64,000 nucleotides of DNA from Halorientalis salina (GCF_005049285.1 NZ_SOSC01000005.1:62001-126000), one strand, 5' to 3'; counted from the first letter of the stretch, positions 1 to 8,931 are shown. Program-made: numbers and translations. The notes: generated by a model not told the origin, from the sequence alone.

Positions 1-350
1 TTCGAGGTCCCCTCGTCTTTGGCCGCACCCGTCGCGACGACCATGTCACCGATCTCGATGCCTTCCTGGAGCGCGCCGGTCGTGCCGACGCGGATCACCG
101 TGTCGACGCCGACCGCCTGCAGTTCCTCGACGGCGATGGCCGCCGACGGACAGCCGATCCCGGTCGAACAGATCGTCAGCTCTCGCCCCTCGTAGGTGGC
201 GTTGACGACTTTGTACTCGCGGTTCTCCGAGAGCACCGTCGAGTCGTCGCACATGGCCGCGATGCGGTCGACCCGACCCGGATCGCCGGGAATCAGTGCG
301 ATGTCGGCCAGTTCGCCGTCACTCACGAGGAGATGCGGTTGCTTGGACAT
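1..350 (-). CDS. udp: Uridine phosphorylase-type nucleoside phosphorylase (partial)
   Basis: The first 116 or so residues are visible; the gene runs off the left edge, so its C-terminus is missing. It begins MSKQPHLL and carries the phosphate-binding stretch IPGDPGRVDRIA near residue 20 and STGIGCPSAAIAVEEL further on, both typical of the PNP/UDP phosphorylase family. Such enzymes split uridine or purine nucleosides with phosphate to give base and ribose-1-phosphate in the cytoplasm. With deoC 2.6 kb away it fits nucleoside salvage and catabolism. Family assignment is firm; uridine rather than purine specificity is inferred from overall resemblance. Confidence 0.85.
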   Translation of the reverse strand, partial: MSKQPHLLVSDGELADIALIPGDPGRVDRIAAMCDDSTVLSENREYKVVNATYEGRELTICSTGIGCPSAAIAVEELQAVGVDTVIRVGTTGALQEGIEIGDMVVATGAAKDEGTS

Positions 351-391
351 GGGACTCACTTGGCGGACCGACTACAAAATCACAGTGGAGT

Positions 392-895
392 TCACCAGAC
401 GGTCGTCGCGAGTAGCGGGACCGCGACCGCAAGCGTCACGCCGAAAGTCGCGGTCGAGGCGAGCCAGTGCCGGCGAACCGTCGGCATCCGATCGCGTGCG
501 GCACCGCCGTACCTCGGGAGGACGACCGAGGAGAACAGGGCGTAGACGAACGCGCTGACCAGTCCAACCGAGACGAGGTGGGCCGAAAGCGAGAGACCAG
601 CCGTGCGCGAGACGGGCGGCAGGATGGCGTCCAGCGCGATGGCACACCCCACGTACAGCAGCCCCGCGACCGGGCCGACGGCGTGATGCGTGACGACCGC
701 GGTCCGTCTCGACACCGTCGACGGAAGCGATCCGGAGAGCAGCGACGCGGCGACGATAGCCGGCGTGTACCCCTCGGCGAGTCCGCGCATAGGGACGTTC
801 ATCGCGAGCGCGCCGAGCAGGCCGGCGATGGCGGCGATTGCGATCCAGAGTCTGGCCGGCAAAGGCGTGACGTGGGTAGCGTGTGCGACGATCAT
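392..895 (-). CDS. Hypothetical multi-pass membrane protein
   Basis: This 167-residue protein is almost entirely hydrophobic, with four or five predicted transmembrane segments (roughly residues 14-32, 46-56, 68-92, 100-122 and 143-163). I recognise no catalytic motif. Its ATG overlaps the stop of the upstream gene by four bases (ATGA), so the two are translationally coupled and likely act together. It ends about 40 bases before the phosphorylase start. Function unknown. Confidence 0.7.
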   Translation of the reverse strand: MIVAHATHVTPLPARLWIAIAAIAGLLGALAMNVPMRGLAEGYTPAIVAASLLSGSLPSTVSRRTAVVTHHAVGPVAGLLYVGCAIALDAILPPVSRTAGLSLSAHLVSVGLVSAFVYALFSSVVLPRYGGAARDRMPTVRRHWLASTATFGVTLAVAVPLLATTVW

Positions 896-1551
896 CCTGT
901 CTCGTCACTACTGGAGAACGGACCGGAGAGTTGCGACATCGAGAGGTCGGTCGACTCGACGTACTTCTTGATCCGATAGACGGCGTACGACGGGAAGCCG
1001 ATGAGGAAGAAGACGAACGCCGTCAGGAAGAGCCGGCCGACGGAGACCGGGAGTAGCTGCTGGCTCACCGACGTCTCCGTGATCAGGAGTCCGAGCAGGA
1101 AGATGCCCGCGAAGATCGAATGCCGGCCGAGACTCCCGATGAAGGCCCACTTGGGGCTCTCCCGTTCGAGTTGGTCCGCCGTTCCAGCTCCGGAGGCCGA
1201 TCGTCCCGCGGGTTCTGGCGGTGGTGAGGCGGGTGATGACCGACTCTCAACCGGGCCTACGTCGGGCGATTCGACTTCGGTCGGTTCGGTCTCTGGTTCG
1301 TCAGGTTCCGCAGGCACCGCTCGCCACCAGACGCGCCCCACGCCCACGTCCTTGGAATCGATCTCCCCGCGGTCGACCAGGTCCTCCAGCCGATTGAGCG
1401 TCGCTCGCTTTCCGATGGGCAACTCCTCGGCGACCTCCGCCGTCGTCAGGACCGGCTCGTCGGTCGCCTCGAAGACTCCGATGATGTTCTCGTCACGAGC
1501 CTTCTGGGCCGGTGCCCGAGGATACTCGTCTGAACCGGAGTCTGAGGACAT
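892..1551 (-). CDS. Winged-helix domain protein with C-terminal membrane segments
   Basis: About 219 residues from ATG 1551 (MSSDSGSDEY); an upstream ATG at 1578 would add nine unlikely residues. Residues about 18-75 look like a winged helix (ENIIGVFEATDEPVLTTAEV... GKRATLNRLEDLVDRGEI), the type used by haloarchaeal MarR/ArsR-like sensors. An acidic, Pro-rich linker follows, then two transmembrane helices (about 145-165 and 170-192). The arrangement suggests a membrane-tethered DNA-binding or sensor protein. It is coupled by an ATGA overlap to the downstream membrane protein. No family name is certain. Confidence 0.7.
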   Translation of the reverse strand: MSSDSGSDEYPRAPAQKARDENIIGVFEATDEPVLTTAEVAEELPIGKRATLNRLEDLVDRGEIDSKDVGVGRVWWRAVPAEPDEPETEPTEVESPDVGPVESRSSPASPPPEPAGRSASGAGTADQLERESPKWAFIGSLGRHSIFAGIFLLGLLITETSVSQQLLPVSVGRLFLTAFVFFLIGFPSYAVYRIKKYVESTDLSMSQLSGPFSSSDETG

Positions 1552-2006
1552 ACGAATCCATATTTCGTGCATGCGCATTAACCTTGGGATTCCTACAATC
1601 GACCCAGAGCCGCTGAAAACCCAAATTTCTTCCTTACGAAGTAAGGTTCACGAGCAGTAACCTTTATACTCTCCCCCGTATATTGGACGAATAGGGACGC
1701 GGGGACGTTGGATGGTTCCGTTCGGTGTCCGTCCACGTCGGCCGCGTCCGACACCCCCCTCCCCACAAACACCGAACCTCACTCTCGTACCCCCAACACC
1801 ACGGGCGGTCAACACTGACCCCCCACTTCGTACCCCCTTCTCTCACTCTCCACAGGTCGAAAGCGACGGTACAGCAGGTGCTCGGCCGAGATATCCGAAC
1901 TGAAACGGATCACTCACCAGTCTTGGCTGTTCATAAGTCGATCCCAGTGTACTGAATCGGGAGCAGTCGTGCCACTTCAGACCGTGTCCTCAACATCGAG
2001 TTGTGC
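1552..2006. other. Gene-free stretch with palindrome and orphan promoter-like site
   Basis: I see no convincing gene in these 455 bases; the short reading frames are Pro/Arg-rich and look spurious. The left part contains the regulatory-looking sequences listed separately (1632-1670). The middle, about 1740-1860, is a C-rich run of repeated ccc blocks. A short non-coding transcript is possible but cannot be shown from sequence alone. Confidence 0.4.
1632..1670 (+). promoter_or_regulatory. Palindrome plus TATA-like box
   Basis: A perfect 6-bp inverted repeat with a 3-base centre (CCTTAC gaa GTAAGG, 1632-1646) lies just upstream of a TATA-like cctttatact (1661-1670). The spacing resembles an archaeal operator and promoter firing rightwards, yet no clear gene follows for 1.2 kb on that strand. 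Confidence 0.35.
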
Positions 2007-2858
2007 TCAGACGGGACCAGCGGCCGCGAACAACAGGAGGTTGTGCGCACCGGGACCCAGGCCGACGGCGGCGACGACGCCGAGTGCGGCGTTCCCCTGC
2101 ACCGGGTCCTCCTCGACGAAATCGACGAAGAGAGCGAGCACGGCGACGGCGACGCCGACCTTTACGAGGACGAACAACCACCCGGTACCGAGAACCGGTT
2201 CCGTGGGTAGTGAGCCGGCAACGTCCATGATGGCACGCGGGATGGGGCTGCGCTCCGCCGTATCGAGCAGGTCGACGCCGATCGTCGTCGACACGCCGTC
2301 CAGGACGTGGCCGAACACCACGAGCGCACCGAGGCTCCCGGTCGCCGTCGTGATCGAGGGCCGTACCCGCCGGAGCAGGCCGTACACCGCACCCGAGAGC
2401 ACGATCGAGGCGAGCAGTCCGGTCACGGGCCACGTCAGCGAGAGCGTTCCGCGCGCTGCGCCGGCCTGAACCACTATACCGCTGGCAGCCAGCGCAGCAA
2501 CTACCCCGGCCCCACCCAGTAGTTCGGGGACCGACCCAGTGTCGAGGGTCACGACGAGCGCCCAGACACCACCAGCGAGCAGGAACGTCGTCGCGTAGAC
2601 CGTCGGTGCGGACAGCAACGGAGCGACGGTCGTCGGGGCTCCACCGAGCTGGTAGAACGCGTGTAACGCCGCCCCAGTGACCATCCACGGCCCGAAGGCG
2701 ACGACTACTCGACGGGTGACGGGCGGTCGCTGGCTGTAGAGTCCGCCACCGACGAGGGCGAGGGCCACGGCCAACCCAGCCAGATACGGGAGCGGCGGGA
2801 CGACGAGACCGTCGGGGAGCACCTGTAACGCGACGGGTGTGAGGCCACGCGGGACCAT
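2007..2858 (-). CDS. DUF63 family membrane protein
   Basis: 283 residues with seven or so predicted transmembrane helices. It resembles the archaeal DUF63 family, recognisable by the [16 protein letters not shown] segment early on and [16 protein letters not shown] in the middle, where conserved polar and acidic residues sit inside membrane helices. The biochemical role of DUF63 is unknown. It is divergent from deoC (80 bases between starts), so the two share a promoter region. The length is normal for the family. Confidence 0.8.
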   Translation of the reverse strand: MVPRGLTPVALQVLPDGLVVPPLPYLAGLAVALALVGGGLYSQRPPVTRRVVVAFGPWMVTGAALHAFYQLGGAPTTVAPLLSAPTVYATTFLLAGGVWALVVTLDTGSVPELLGGAGVVAALAASGIVVQAGAARGTLSLTWPVTGLLASIVLSGAVYGLLRRVRPSITTATGSLGALVVFGHVLDGVSTTIGVDLLDTAERSPIPRAIMDVAGSLPTEPVLGTGWLFVLVKVGVAVAVLALFVDFVEEDPVQGNAALGVVAAVGLGPGAHNLLLFAAAGPV

Positions 2859-2938
2859 ACCGGAGGGGGCGGGCCGGCCCCCGAAAGCCTTCCGGTCCCG
2901 TCGGCTACTTTTTTGTCCACGGGGCGATACGCTCGCAC

Positions 2939-3583
2939 ATGCACGTACCGGGGCGGATCGACCACACGGTTCTCGGGCCGACGACGACTGACGAGGACGT
3001 CCTCGGCGTGCTCGACGAGGCCATCGAATACGGAACGAACGCGTGTGTCCCGCCGTGTTACGCGGAGTTGGCCGCCAACTACGCGCCGGAGACGACGGTC
3101 GCGACGGTCGTCGGTTTCCCGCACGGCCAGCACGCGACGGCCGTCAAGTCGGGCGAAGCCGAGGACGCCTGGACGGCCGGCGTCGACGAGATCGACGTGG
3201 TCGCCAACGCCGGACGGCTGAAAGCCGGTGACGACGACGCCTACCGGTCGGACCTCGCCGAAGTCGTCGCGGCGGTCCCGATCCCGGTGAAGGTCATCAT
3301 CGAAGCACCGCTGTTGACCGACGAGGAGATCGACCGCGCCTGCCGGTTGGCGGTCGAGGCCGACGCCGACTTCGTGAAAACCGCAACCGGCTTCGCCGAC
3401 GGCGGTGCGACTGTCGAAGCCGTCGAGCGAATGAGCGAGTACCTCCCGGTGAAGGCCAGCGGCGGCATCGGCTCGTGGGAACTGGCCGAAGCGATGTTCG
3501 AGGCCGGCGCCGAGCGCATCGGCGCGTCGAGCGGCGTGGCCATCGTCGAGGAGTGGCAACGGGCGACGAGCGACGGGGAGTGA
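2939..3583 (+). CDS. deoC: Deoxyribose-phosphate aldolase
   Basis: 214 residues, a class I aldolase that cleaves 2-deoxyribose-5-phosphate to glyceraldehyde-3-phosphate and acetaldehyde. The Schiff-base lysine is Lys147 in DFVKTATGF; the conserved acidic motif [16 protein letters not shown] and the second lysine in [10 protein letters not shown] are present. The C-terminal phosphate-binding loops (KASGGI, IGASSG) complete the TIM barrel. ATG 2939 is the natural start. Its stop is directly followed by the stop of the convergent spermidine-synthase-like gene with no spacer. It fits nucleoside degradation together with the phosphorylase at the left edge. Confidence 0.95.
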   Translation: MHVPGRIDHTVLGPTTTDEDVLGVLDEAIEYGTNACVPPCYAELAANYAPETTVATVVGFPHGQHATAVKSGEAEDAWTAGVDEIDVVANAGRLKAGDDDAYRSDLAEVVAAVPIPVKVIIEAPLLTDEEIDRACRLAVEADADFVKTATGFADGGATVEAVERMSEYLPVKASGGIGSWELAEAMFEAGAERIGASSGVAIVEEWQRATSDGE

Positions 3584-5146
3584 TCACGGCGCGGCCGTGT
3601 CGTTCGACCGCTCGACCACGTATCGCTTCCCGGCCTGGGACTGGAGGAGGCGGTCTACGGGCGCGTAGTCGTCGCGGAGGATCGGCGCGTCGCCGACCGA
3701 CACGTTCGATCGATAGTGAGAGACCGGATCGGCGAGTCCGATTCCGATATCACGGACTCGCTCTCGGCGTTCGAGTTCCGATCGCGTGACACGAGTCGTG
3801 TTCTTCGTCGCGATCACCGCGATGTTCTGCAGCGAGTTCGTCTCGCGGGTCGGGAAACTGTAGACCGTCGGGAATACCTGGCTCATGGTGCGGTACTCGG
3901 CGCGGTAGAACGCCGACCCCACGCCCGAACGCGCGGAGATGACGTTCGCCATTACGACGCCGTCGTCGGTCAGGTGGGACCTGGCCAGGCGCATGAACTC
4001 GACCGTAGTGAGGTGGTGGGGTGCTTGATCGGACCGGTAGGCGTCGACTACGATCAGGTCGTACGTCCTGTTCGTCTGGTCCAGATACACGCGACCGTCC
4101 TTCGTGTGTATGCGAAGGCGGTCGCGCTCCTCGACGCCGAAGTATTCTTTCGAGACCCGGACGACTTCCGGGTCGATCTCGACGGCGTCGACGGTTGCGT
4201 TGTACTCGTCGGCGAACCGCGTGGGACCGGAGAACGCGCCGCCACCGATGAACAGGACGCGATCGATGTCGGGGTCGTCCCGCAGAAGCAGCGGGAGGTG
4301 GAAATTGCGCGAGTACTCGAAAACGTACCTGTCGGGCCGGTCCTTGTCCAGGGCCCCGTGGGGCGACCCGTCGAGGTACAGCGTTCGAATCCCGTTCTCG
4401 TCGGCGACGCGAAGGTCCTGATAGGCGGTCTGGGTCTCATAGACCGTCGATTCGCTACCCGAGAACCCGACGCTTGCGGCGGTAAACGCACCGGCCAGAA
4501 GGGCGAGGACCAGTACCGCGCCGGCCCAGTTTTTGCGGTCCGATCTCGGGATGACCGCCACAGCAGCGCCGACCAGCATGAGGCCGAAGACGAGTTCGCT
4601 CGTGATCACGTCGACCGAGGGGACCAACACGAAGGTCGTCCCGAAGGCACCGACGATGCTGCCGACGGTGCCCAGCGCGTAGACGCGACCCGACGCAGTG
4701 CCCGTGCTTTCGGCTCGATCGAGTTCGGCCGCGTACGGGCTGATGAACCCGATCAAAACGGTCGGCGGGCCGAAGAGCACGGTGATCGGAATCACCGGTG
4801 CGTAGCGCTGGGGAACCGGGAGGCCAGCCATCGCGTCGAGGAACGGTTCGCCGAGGACGATCAACACCGCGACGCCCATCGCCGCGCCGAGCAGCAGCGC
4901 CGCCATCGCACTCCGGGACGCCCCGACGGCAGCCCGGATGCCGCCGATCCAGTACCCCAGACTCAGCGCGGCCAGGAAGACGCCGATGATCGAGCCCCAG
5001 ACGTAGATGCCGCTGCCGAAACTCGGGGCCAGGAGCCGACCGGCGAGGATTTCGAGGCCCATGCTCGCGACACCGGCGACGAACACTGCGATTCCGGTCC
5101 GGGTGATCCTCGGCGTCGAACCGGTCGCCCCGCTGTTCTGCGTCAC
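3584..5146 (-). CDS. Membrane-fused spermidine synthase-like protein
   Basis: 520 residues from a GTG at 5146; longer in-frame extensions run antisense through the neighbouring gene and are rejected. The N-terminal half (about 15-235) has many transmembrane helices including GLEILAGRLLAPSFGSGIYVWGS, and the C-terminal half (about 250-490) is a spermidine synthase/methyltransferase fold with VLFIGGGAFSGP, DAVEIDPEVV and DLIVVDAYRSDQAPHHL. This fused architecture is common in prokaryotes, and its reaction is not established; polyamine aminopropyl transfer is a family guess. It is convergent with deoC with zero spacing. Confidence 0.8.
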   Translation of the reverse strand: MTQNSGATGSTPRITRTGIAVFVAGVASMGLEILAGRLLAPSFGSGIYVWGSIIGVFLAALSLGYWIGGIRAAVGASRSAMAALLLGAAMGVAVLIVLGEPFLDAMAGLPVPQRYAPVIPITVLFGPPTVLIGFISPYAAELDRAESTGTASGRVYALGTVGSIVGAFGTTFVLVPSVDVITSELVFGLMLVGAAVAVIPRSDRKNWAGAVLVLALLAGAFTAASVGFSGSESTVYETQTAYQDLRVADENGIRTLYLDGSPHGALDKDRPDRYVFEYSRNFHLPLLLRDDPDIDRVLFIGGGAFSGPTRFADEYNATVDAVEIDPEVVRVSKEYFGVEERDRLRIHTKDGRVYLDQTNRTYDLIVVDAYRSDQAPHHLTTVEFMRLARSHLTDDGVVMANVISARSGVGSAFYRAEYRTMSQVFPTVYSFPTRETNSLQNIAVIATKNTTRVTRSELERRERVRDIGIGLADPVSHYRSNVSVGDAPILRDDYAPVDRLLQSQAGKRYVVERSNDTAAP

Positions 5147-5245
5147 GCGCGGTCGTACCCGGACCACGGGGAAAACGATGACGAGTTCGGCCGGCCCAAT
5201 CCGTCGCGTTTTTGCTCGCCGAGGCGTGAGGAACAGACGAATCGC

Positions 5246-6505
5246 ATGGCCCGCTATCACATCGAGACGTACGGGTGTACCTCCAATCGCGGGGAGACCC
5301 AGCAGATCGAGCAGGCGCTCCGCGAGGGGGGACACCACCCCGCCGAGGCCCCCGAGGAGGCCGACGTGGCCATCCTCAACACCTGTACCGTCCTGGAGAA
5401 GACGGAGCAGAACATGCTCCGGCGGGCCAAAGAACTGGACGCCGAGACGCCGGGTGATCTGGTCGTTACCGGCTGTATGGCGCTCGCACAGGGCGAGATG
5501 TTCCGCGAGGAGGACGTCGACGCCGAGGTTCTCCACTGGGACGACGTGCCCCAGCACGTCCTCAACGGCGAGTGCCCGACGGTCACGCCGGACACCGAAC
5601 CCGTCCTCTCGGGTGTCGTCGGCATCCTCCCCATCGCCCGCGGATGCATGAGCGACTGCTCGTACTGCATCACCAAGCAGGCGACGGGCCGCATCGAGAG
5701 CCCGAGCGTCGAGGAAAACGTCGAGAAGGCCCGCTCGCTCGTCCACGCGGGCGCGAAGGAGATCCGCATCACTGGCCAGGACACCGGCGTCTACGGCTGG
5801 GACACGAACCAGGGCACGAGCCTGCTCCCGGAACTCTTAGAGCGCATCTGTGCCATCGATGGGGAGTTCCGGGTCCGCGTCGGGATGGCCAATCCCAAGG
5901 GCGTCCATGGCGTTCGCGAGGAGTTGGCCCGGGTGTTCGCCGACAACGAGAAGCTGTACAACTTCCTGCACGCGCCGGTCCAGTCGGGCAGCGACGACGT
6001 GCTCGGGGACATGCGTCGCCAACACCAGGTCGAAGAATACGTCGAGGTCGTCGAGGCGTTCGACGAGCACCTGGACTACTGGACGCTCTCGACGGACTTC
6101 ATCGCGGGGTTCCCGACGGAGGAGTCCGAGGACCACGCTCAGAGCCTCGCGCTCATGCGCGAGACGCGCCCGGAGAAGATCAACGTCACTCGCTTTTCCA
6201 AGCGGCCGGGCACCGACGCCGCGAACATGAAGGGCCTGGGCGGCCAGACCAAGAAGGACCGCTCGAAGGAGCTGAGCGAACTGAAGATGGATCTCGTCGG
6301 CGAGGCCTACGAGGAAATGGTCGGCACCGAGCAGTCGGTCCTGCTGACCGAGGACGGAACAGAGGAGTCGCTGGTGGGGTACGACGAGGCCTATCGTCAG
6401 GTCGTCATCGCCGACGGGGAGGAACGGGGCCTCGAAGTGGGGGACGTGGTCGACGCCGAGATCACGAGCCACAACACCGTCTACGCGTTCGGCGTCCCGC
6501 TGTGA
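5246..6505 (+). CDS. tRNA t6A37 methylthiotransferase (MtaB/CDKAL1 type)
   Basis: 419 residues from ATG 5246. It has the three-part methylthiotransferase layout: an N-terminal UPF0004 domain (ETYGCTSNRGETQQIE, with Cys in NTCTV and TGCMA), a radical SAM core with CMSDCSYC, and a C-terminal TRAM domain (about 355-419). Archaeal members convert N6-threonylcarbamoyladenosine at tRNA position 37 to its 2-methylthio form, using two 4Fe-4S clusters. The stop codon overlaps the first base of an 82-base palindrome that separates it from the convergent CDF gene. Confidence 0.92.
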   Translation: MARYHIETYGCTSNRGETQQIEQALREGGHHPAEAPEEADVAILNTCTVLEKTEQNMLRRAKELDAETPGDLVVTGCMALAQGEMFREEDVDAEVLHWDDVPQHVLNGECPTVTPDTEPVLSGVVGILPIARGCMSDCSYCITKQATGRIESPSVEENVEKARSLVHAGAKEIRITGQDTGVYGWDTNQGTSLLPELLERICAIDGEFRVRVGMANPKGVHGVREELARVFADNEKLYNFLHAPVQSGSDDVLGDMRRQHQVEEYVEVVEAFDEHLDYWTLSTDFIAGFPTEESEDHAQSLALMRETRPEKINVTRFSKRPGTDAANMKGLGGQTKKDRSKELSELKMDLVGEAYEEMVGTEQSVLLTEDGTEESLVGYDEAYRQVVIADGEERGLEVGDVVDAEITSHNTVYAFGVPL

Positions 6506-6586
6506 TACGGTTTGCTGTAGCTGTGTACCGCTACGATCGCCCGCAATTGGGCGATCGATGCGGAATTGATCTACAGCAGTCCGTAT
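6505..6586. repeat. 82-base imperfect palindrome between convergent genes (copy 1)
   Basis: The whole segment reads nearly the same on both strands: it starts atacgg and ends ccgtat, with tgctgtag near the left end matching ctacagca near the right, and a perfect centre of cgatcgccc, six bases, gggcgatcg. A diverged relative lies at 8780-8856. It fills the space between the stops of two convergent genes, so a bidirectional terminator is the simplest role. Confidence 0.8.
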
Positions 6587-6589
6587 GAG

Positions 6590-7534
6590 TCAGGGGTCCT
6601 CGCGGCCGCCGTCGGCCTCCCAGCGGTGGCCGATGAGCCGGTCGATCTGGTCGTCCTCTTTCCACTCGCCGAGTTCCTTCGGGTCGACGTGGACGAACAC
6701 GTCGTCGACCTCCGGGAGGTCCCTGATGGATTCGATGACGGCCGTCTCGATGTCGTGGGCCTCCAGCAGCGTGCGCTCGCCCTCGACCTCGATGTGCAGG
6801 GACACGTCGATCTCCGGGCCGACGTAGTGGGCGATGACGTCGTGGACCCCCTCGACGTCGGGATGAGCCAGCGCCCGGCGGAGGATCTCGGCGCGGAGTT
6901 CCTCTGGCGGTGCGGCACCGACGAGGTAATCGAGGTTGTCCCGGACCACTTCGACGCCGGTGACGAAGATGCCGATCCCGACCAGGATGGCCGCCAGCGG
7001 GTCGAGCAGCGGGAACCCGGCGGCGGCACCGAGGACGCCGACGAGCGCAGCCCCGGCGGTGAGGATGTCGTTGCGGTTGTCCATCGCCGTGGCGATGACG
7101 GCCGGCGAGTGTTGCTCACGACCCTTCTCGAAGCAGTAGCGATAGAGCAGGTACTTCGCGACGGCCGACCCCGCCAGCACTGCGATCGCGACGGGATTGC
7201 GAGTGACCGTGACGGACCCGCTGAGGAGCGTCGTCACGGCCTGCCAGACGACGACGCCCCCGGCGGCGAAGATGCCGAGCGCGATGAACAGGCCGACGAA
7301 CGGTTCGATGCGCTCGTGGCCGTGCGGGTGCTCGAAGTCCGGTGGGCGGGTCGTCAGGTAGAGTCCGGCCAGGATGACGACGCTGTAGACCGTGTCGGCG
7401 AGGCTGTTGACGGCTTCGGACCCGACGGCGAGGCTCCCGGTGACGTACCACGCGCCCCCTTTGGCCAGCACCAACAGCAGGTTGACGGCGAGGACGACGA
7501 GTCCGACCCGCCGAAGCGCCGAAGACCGGGCCAT
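6590..7534 (-). CDS. Cation diffusion facilitator family transporter
   Basis: 314 residues from ATG 7534 (a GTG six bases upstream is possible). Six transmembrane helices occupy residues about 10-205, with the metal-site acidic residues in SLADTVYS and DNRNDILTAG and the characteristic PHGHERIEPF loop. The cytoplasmic C-terminal domain (about 210-295) follows. CDF proteins export divalent cations such as Zn or Mn by proton antiport; the metal here cannot be told. A 110-base inverted-repeat element lies directly upstream. Confidence 0.92.
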   Translation of the reverse strand: MARSSALRRVGLVVLAVNLLLVLAKGGAWYVTGSLAVGSEAVNSLADTVYSVVILAGLYLTTRPPDFEHPHGHERIEPFVGLFIALGIFAAGGVVVWQAVTTLLSGSVTVTRNPVAIAVLAGSAVAKYLLYRYCFEKGREQHSPAVIATAMDNRNDILTAGAALVGVLGAAAGFPLLDPLAAILVGIGIFVTGVEVVRDNLDYLVGAAPPEELRAEILRRALAHPDVEGVHDVIAHYVGPEIDVSLHIEVEGERTLLEAHDIETAVIESIRDLPEVDDVFVHVDPKELGEWKEDDQIDRLIGHRWEADGGREDP

Positions 7535-7587
7535 GACCACCCCTTCGGAACGGGGGATTAAAAGTCGCTCGTGGCAGTTCGCCGGTC

Positions 7588-7697
7588 ATACTGCCGGACA
7601 GAAATTTTCGCAACCGATGGTTGTCGAGCGGACAGCAAGCCACGCTATTTCGGCCTGCACATCGATCCGGTGTTCACGTACTTCTGTCCGGCAGTAT
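7588..7697. mobile_element. 110-base MITE-like element with 16-base terminal inverted repeats
   Basis: The left end atactgccggacagaa (7588-7603) is exactly repeated in inverse at 7682-7697. The interior has no open frame of note. Its right edge touches the stop codon of the HIT gene (TGA on the minus strand, 7697-7699). It looks like a miniature non-autonomous element or a long hairpin; no second copy is seen in this window and no obvious target duplication flanks it. Confidence 0.7.
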
Positions 7698-8239
7698 CAG
7701 TCGACGACGACCGCCTGCTCCTCGCCCGGGACAGTAACCCCGTCCTGCTCGGCGAACGCGTCGTGGAGCCGTTCCCAGGTGTCTTCGACGGCCTCGACGA
7801 TGACCTTCGTCTCGCTGATGACCGGCATGAAGTTGGTGTCACCCTCCCACCGCGGGACGACGTGAGTGTGGAGGTGGTCGTCGATGGAGCCGCCGGCGGC
7901 CCCGCCGCCGAGGTTGAGGCCGGCGTTGAACCCCTCGGGGCGGAGCGCGTCCTCCATCGCCTCGAAGGTCCGCTGTTTGAGCCTGGCGTGGTCGAGTAAC
8001 ACCTCGTCGCTCAGGTCCCGGTAATCACCGGTGTGTTGATGGGGAATGACCATCGCGTGGCCCGGGTTGTACGGGTAGTTGTTCAACAGGACGAACGCGT
8101 GGTCGCTCCGGGCGACGAGCCGGTTCTCGCGGTCCGCCCCCCAGTCCGGGAGTTCACAGAACACGCACTCCTCGACGTCGGGGTTCTTGTCCGGCTGCTC
8201 GATCCAGTCGATACGCCAGGGGGCGAACACCTGCTCCAT
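7697..8239 (-). CDS. HIT family nucleotide-binding protein
   Basis: 180 residues from ATG 8239 (MEQVFAPWRIDWIEQ). The histidine triad is clear in DDHLHTHVVPRW at about residue 118, and the adenosine-binding GHAMVIPHQHTGDY lies upstream. A CxxC (VFCELPDW context with ECVFC) near residue 25 suggests the Zn-containing Fhit-like branch seen in archaea. Such enzymes hydrolyse dinucleoside polyphosphates or AMP conjugates. The stop codon overlaps the end of the inverted-repeat element at 7588-7697. Confidence 0.93.
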   Translation of the reverse strand: MEQVFAPWRIDWIEQPDKNPDVEECVFCELPDWGADRENRLVARSDHAFVLLNNYPYNPGHAMVIPHQHTGDYRDLSDEVLLDHARLKQRTFEAMEDALRPEGFNAGLNLGGGAAGGSIDDHLHTHVVPRWEGDTNFMPVISETKVIVEAVEDTWERLHDAFAEQDGVTVPGEEQAVVVD

Positions 8240-8540
8240 ACGGAACCTGGAACCCCGACTGGGATAATGGCCACGGACACCGGGCTCCCAACCGAAATCA
8301 GAAACTGAGAACCGAATCCACCGTTCCAATCCCGACCCACCGGACAGAATCAACCATTGAAACCTCAGTTCTCGATTCGGCGCAATACCACTTATAAAAC
8401 ATTCGGCCGTTTTCATCGTTGGGAGTTAGACGAGCGGTTCAGAGTGGCGCTTAAACGATTTCGCCGGCTCTCAGCCCCTTAAAGAGTGGAATCGACAGAC
8501 AGCGATCGAAAAACGGTATGAACGGAGCCGAACGGAAGGG
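8240..8540. other. Intergenic region between divergent genes
   Basis: No gene is supported here. An AT-rich cttataaaac at about 8392-8401 is a possible promoter core. The rest is ordinary composition. Confidence 0.4.
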
Positions 8541-8550
8541 GGTTTTTATG
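8541..8550 (+). promoter_or_regulatory. TATA box of the zinc-ribbon gene
   Basis: ggtttttatg lies about 30 bases before the ATG at 8578, the spacing of a leaderless archaeal promoter. It is flanked by gggggt on the left and accccc on the right, a small inverted repeat that could hold a regulator over the TATA box. Confidence 0.45.
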
Positions 8551-8577
8551 CAGTATACCCCCCTCTATGCTGATGTG

Positions 8578-8778
8578 ATGTCAGCCACAGATGGGTCGTT
8601 CGACGGGATGGCCGAACACTGCGAACACTGTGGACGAGAAACGCCACACGACGTCTCCGTCCAGATCATGACGGAGAGTTCGCGTCCCGAAAACGCGGAG
8701 TACTCGCGTGAACCCTACCGGGTGAGCGAGTGCCGGATCTGCGGCAGTCAGACCGCCCTCCGCATGAACAACGCCTGA
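8578..8778 (+). CDS. Small four-cysteine zinc-ribbon protein (DUF7835-like)
   Basis: 66 residues from ATG 8578 (MSATDGSFDGMAEHC). I chose this start over an upstream ATG at 8518 because the TATA box sits between them. Two CxxC knuckles, CEHCGRET and CRICGSQT, bracket about 35 residues and would bind one zinc. It matches a small conserved haloarchaeal family; the function is unknown. An imperfect palindrome begins right after the stop. Confidence 0.8.
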   Translation: MSATDGSFDGMAEHCEHCGRETPHDVSVQIMTESSRPENAEYSREPYRVSECRICGSQTALRMNNA

Positions 8779-8779
8779 G

Positions 8780-8856
8780 ACGGCTGTTGGAACTGGCTAC
8801 CGCGACGACCACCCGAGAGCGGGCGGTCGATGCGGCAATTACGTACAGCAGTCCGT
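8780..8856. repeat. Imperfect palindrome between convergent genes (copy 2)
   Basis: This 77-base palindrome is related to the one at 6505-6586: its right arm (gatgcggcaatta, then tacagcagtccgt) nearly matches that of copy 1, while its left arm is more degenerate (acggctgttgg...ctaccgc). It lies between the convergent zinc-ribbon and map genes, the same setting as copy 1. Confidence 0.7.
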
Positions 8857-8931
8857 GCGCGCTGACATCCAGAACATCCTTTCCCTTCCCCCTTCGAGAC
8901 GCCACCGGACAGCCGCGTCTGTGCTCTCCGA

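Noticed and set aside
1664-1846. 60-codon minus-strand frame in the gap after the winged-helix gene
   Set aside because: It is of odd composition and lacks a promoter or homologue; more likely chance in C-rich DNA.
3716-5245. Long plus-strand reading frame running into the methylthiotransferase gene
   Set aside because: It is the antisense of the spermidine-synthase-like gene in GC-rich DNA; protein similarity begins only at ATG 5246.
5147-5746. N-terminal extension of the spermidine-synthase-like protein
   Set aside because: It overlaps the methylthiotransferase coding sequence and does not resemble any domain.
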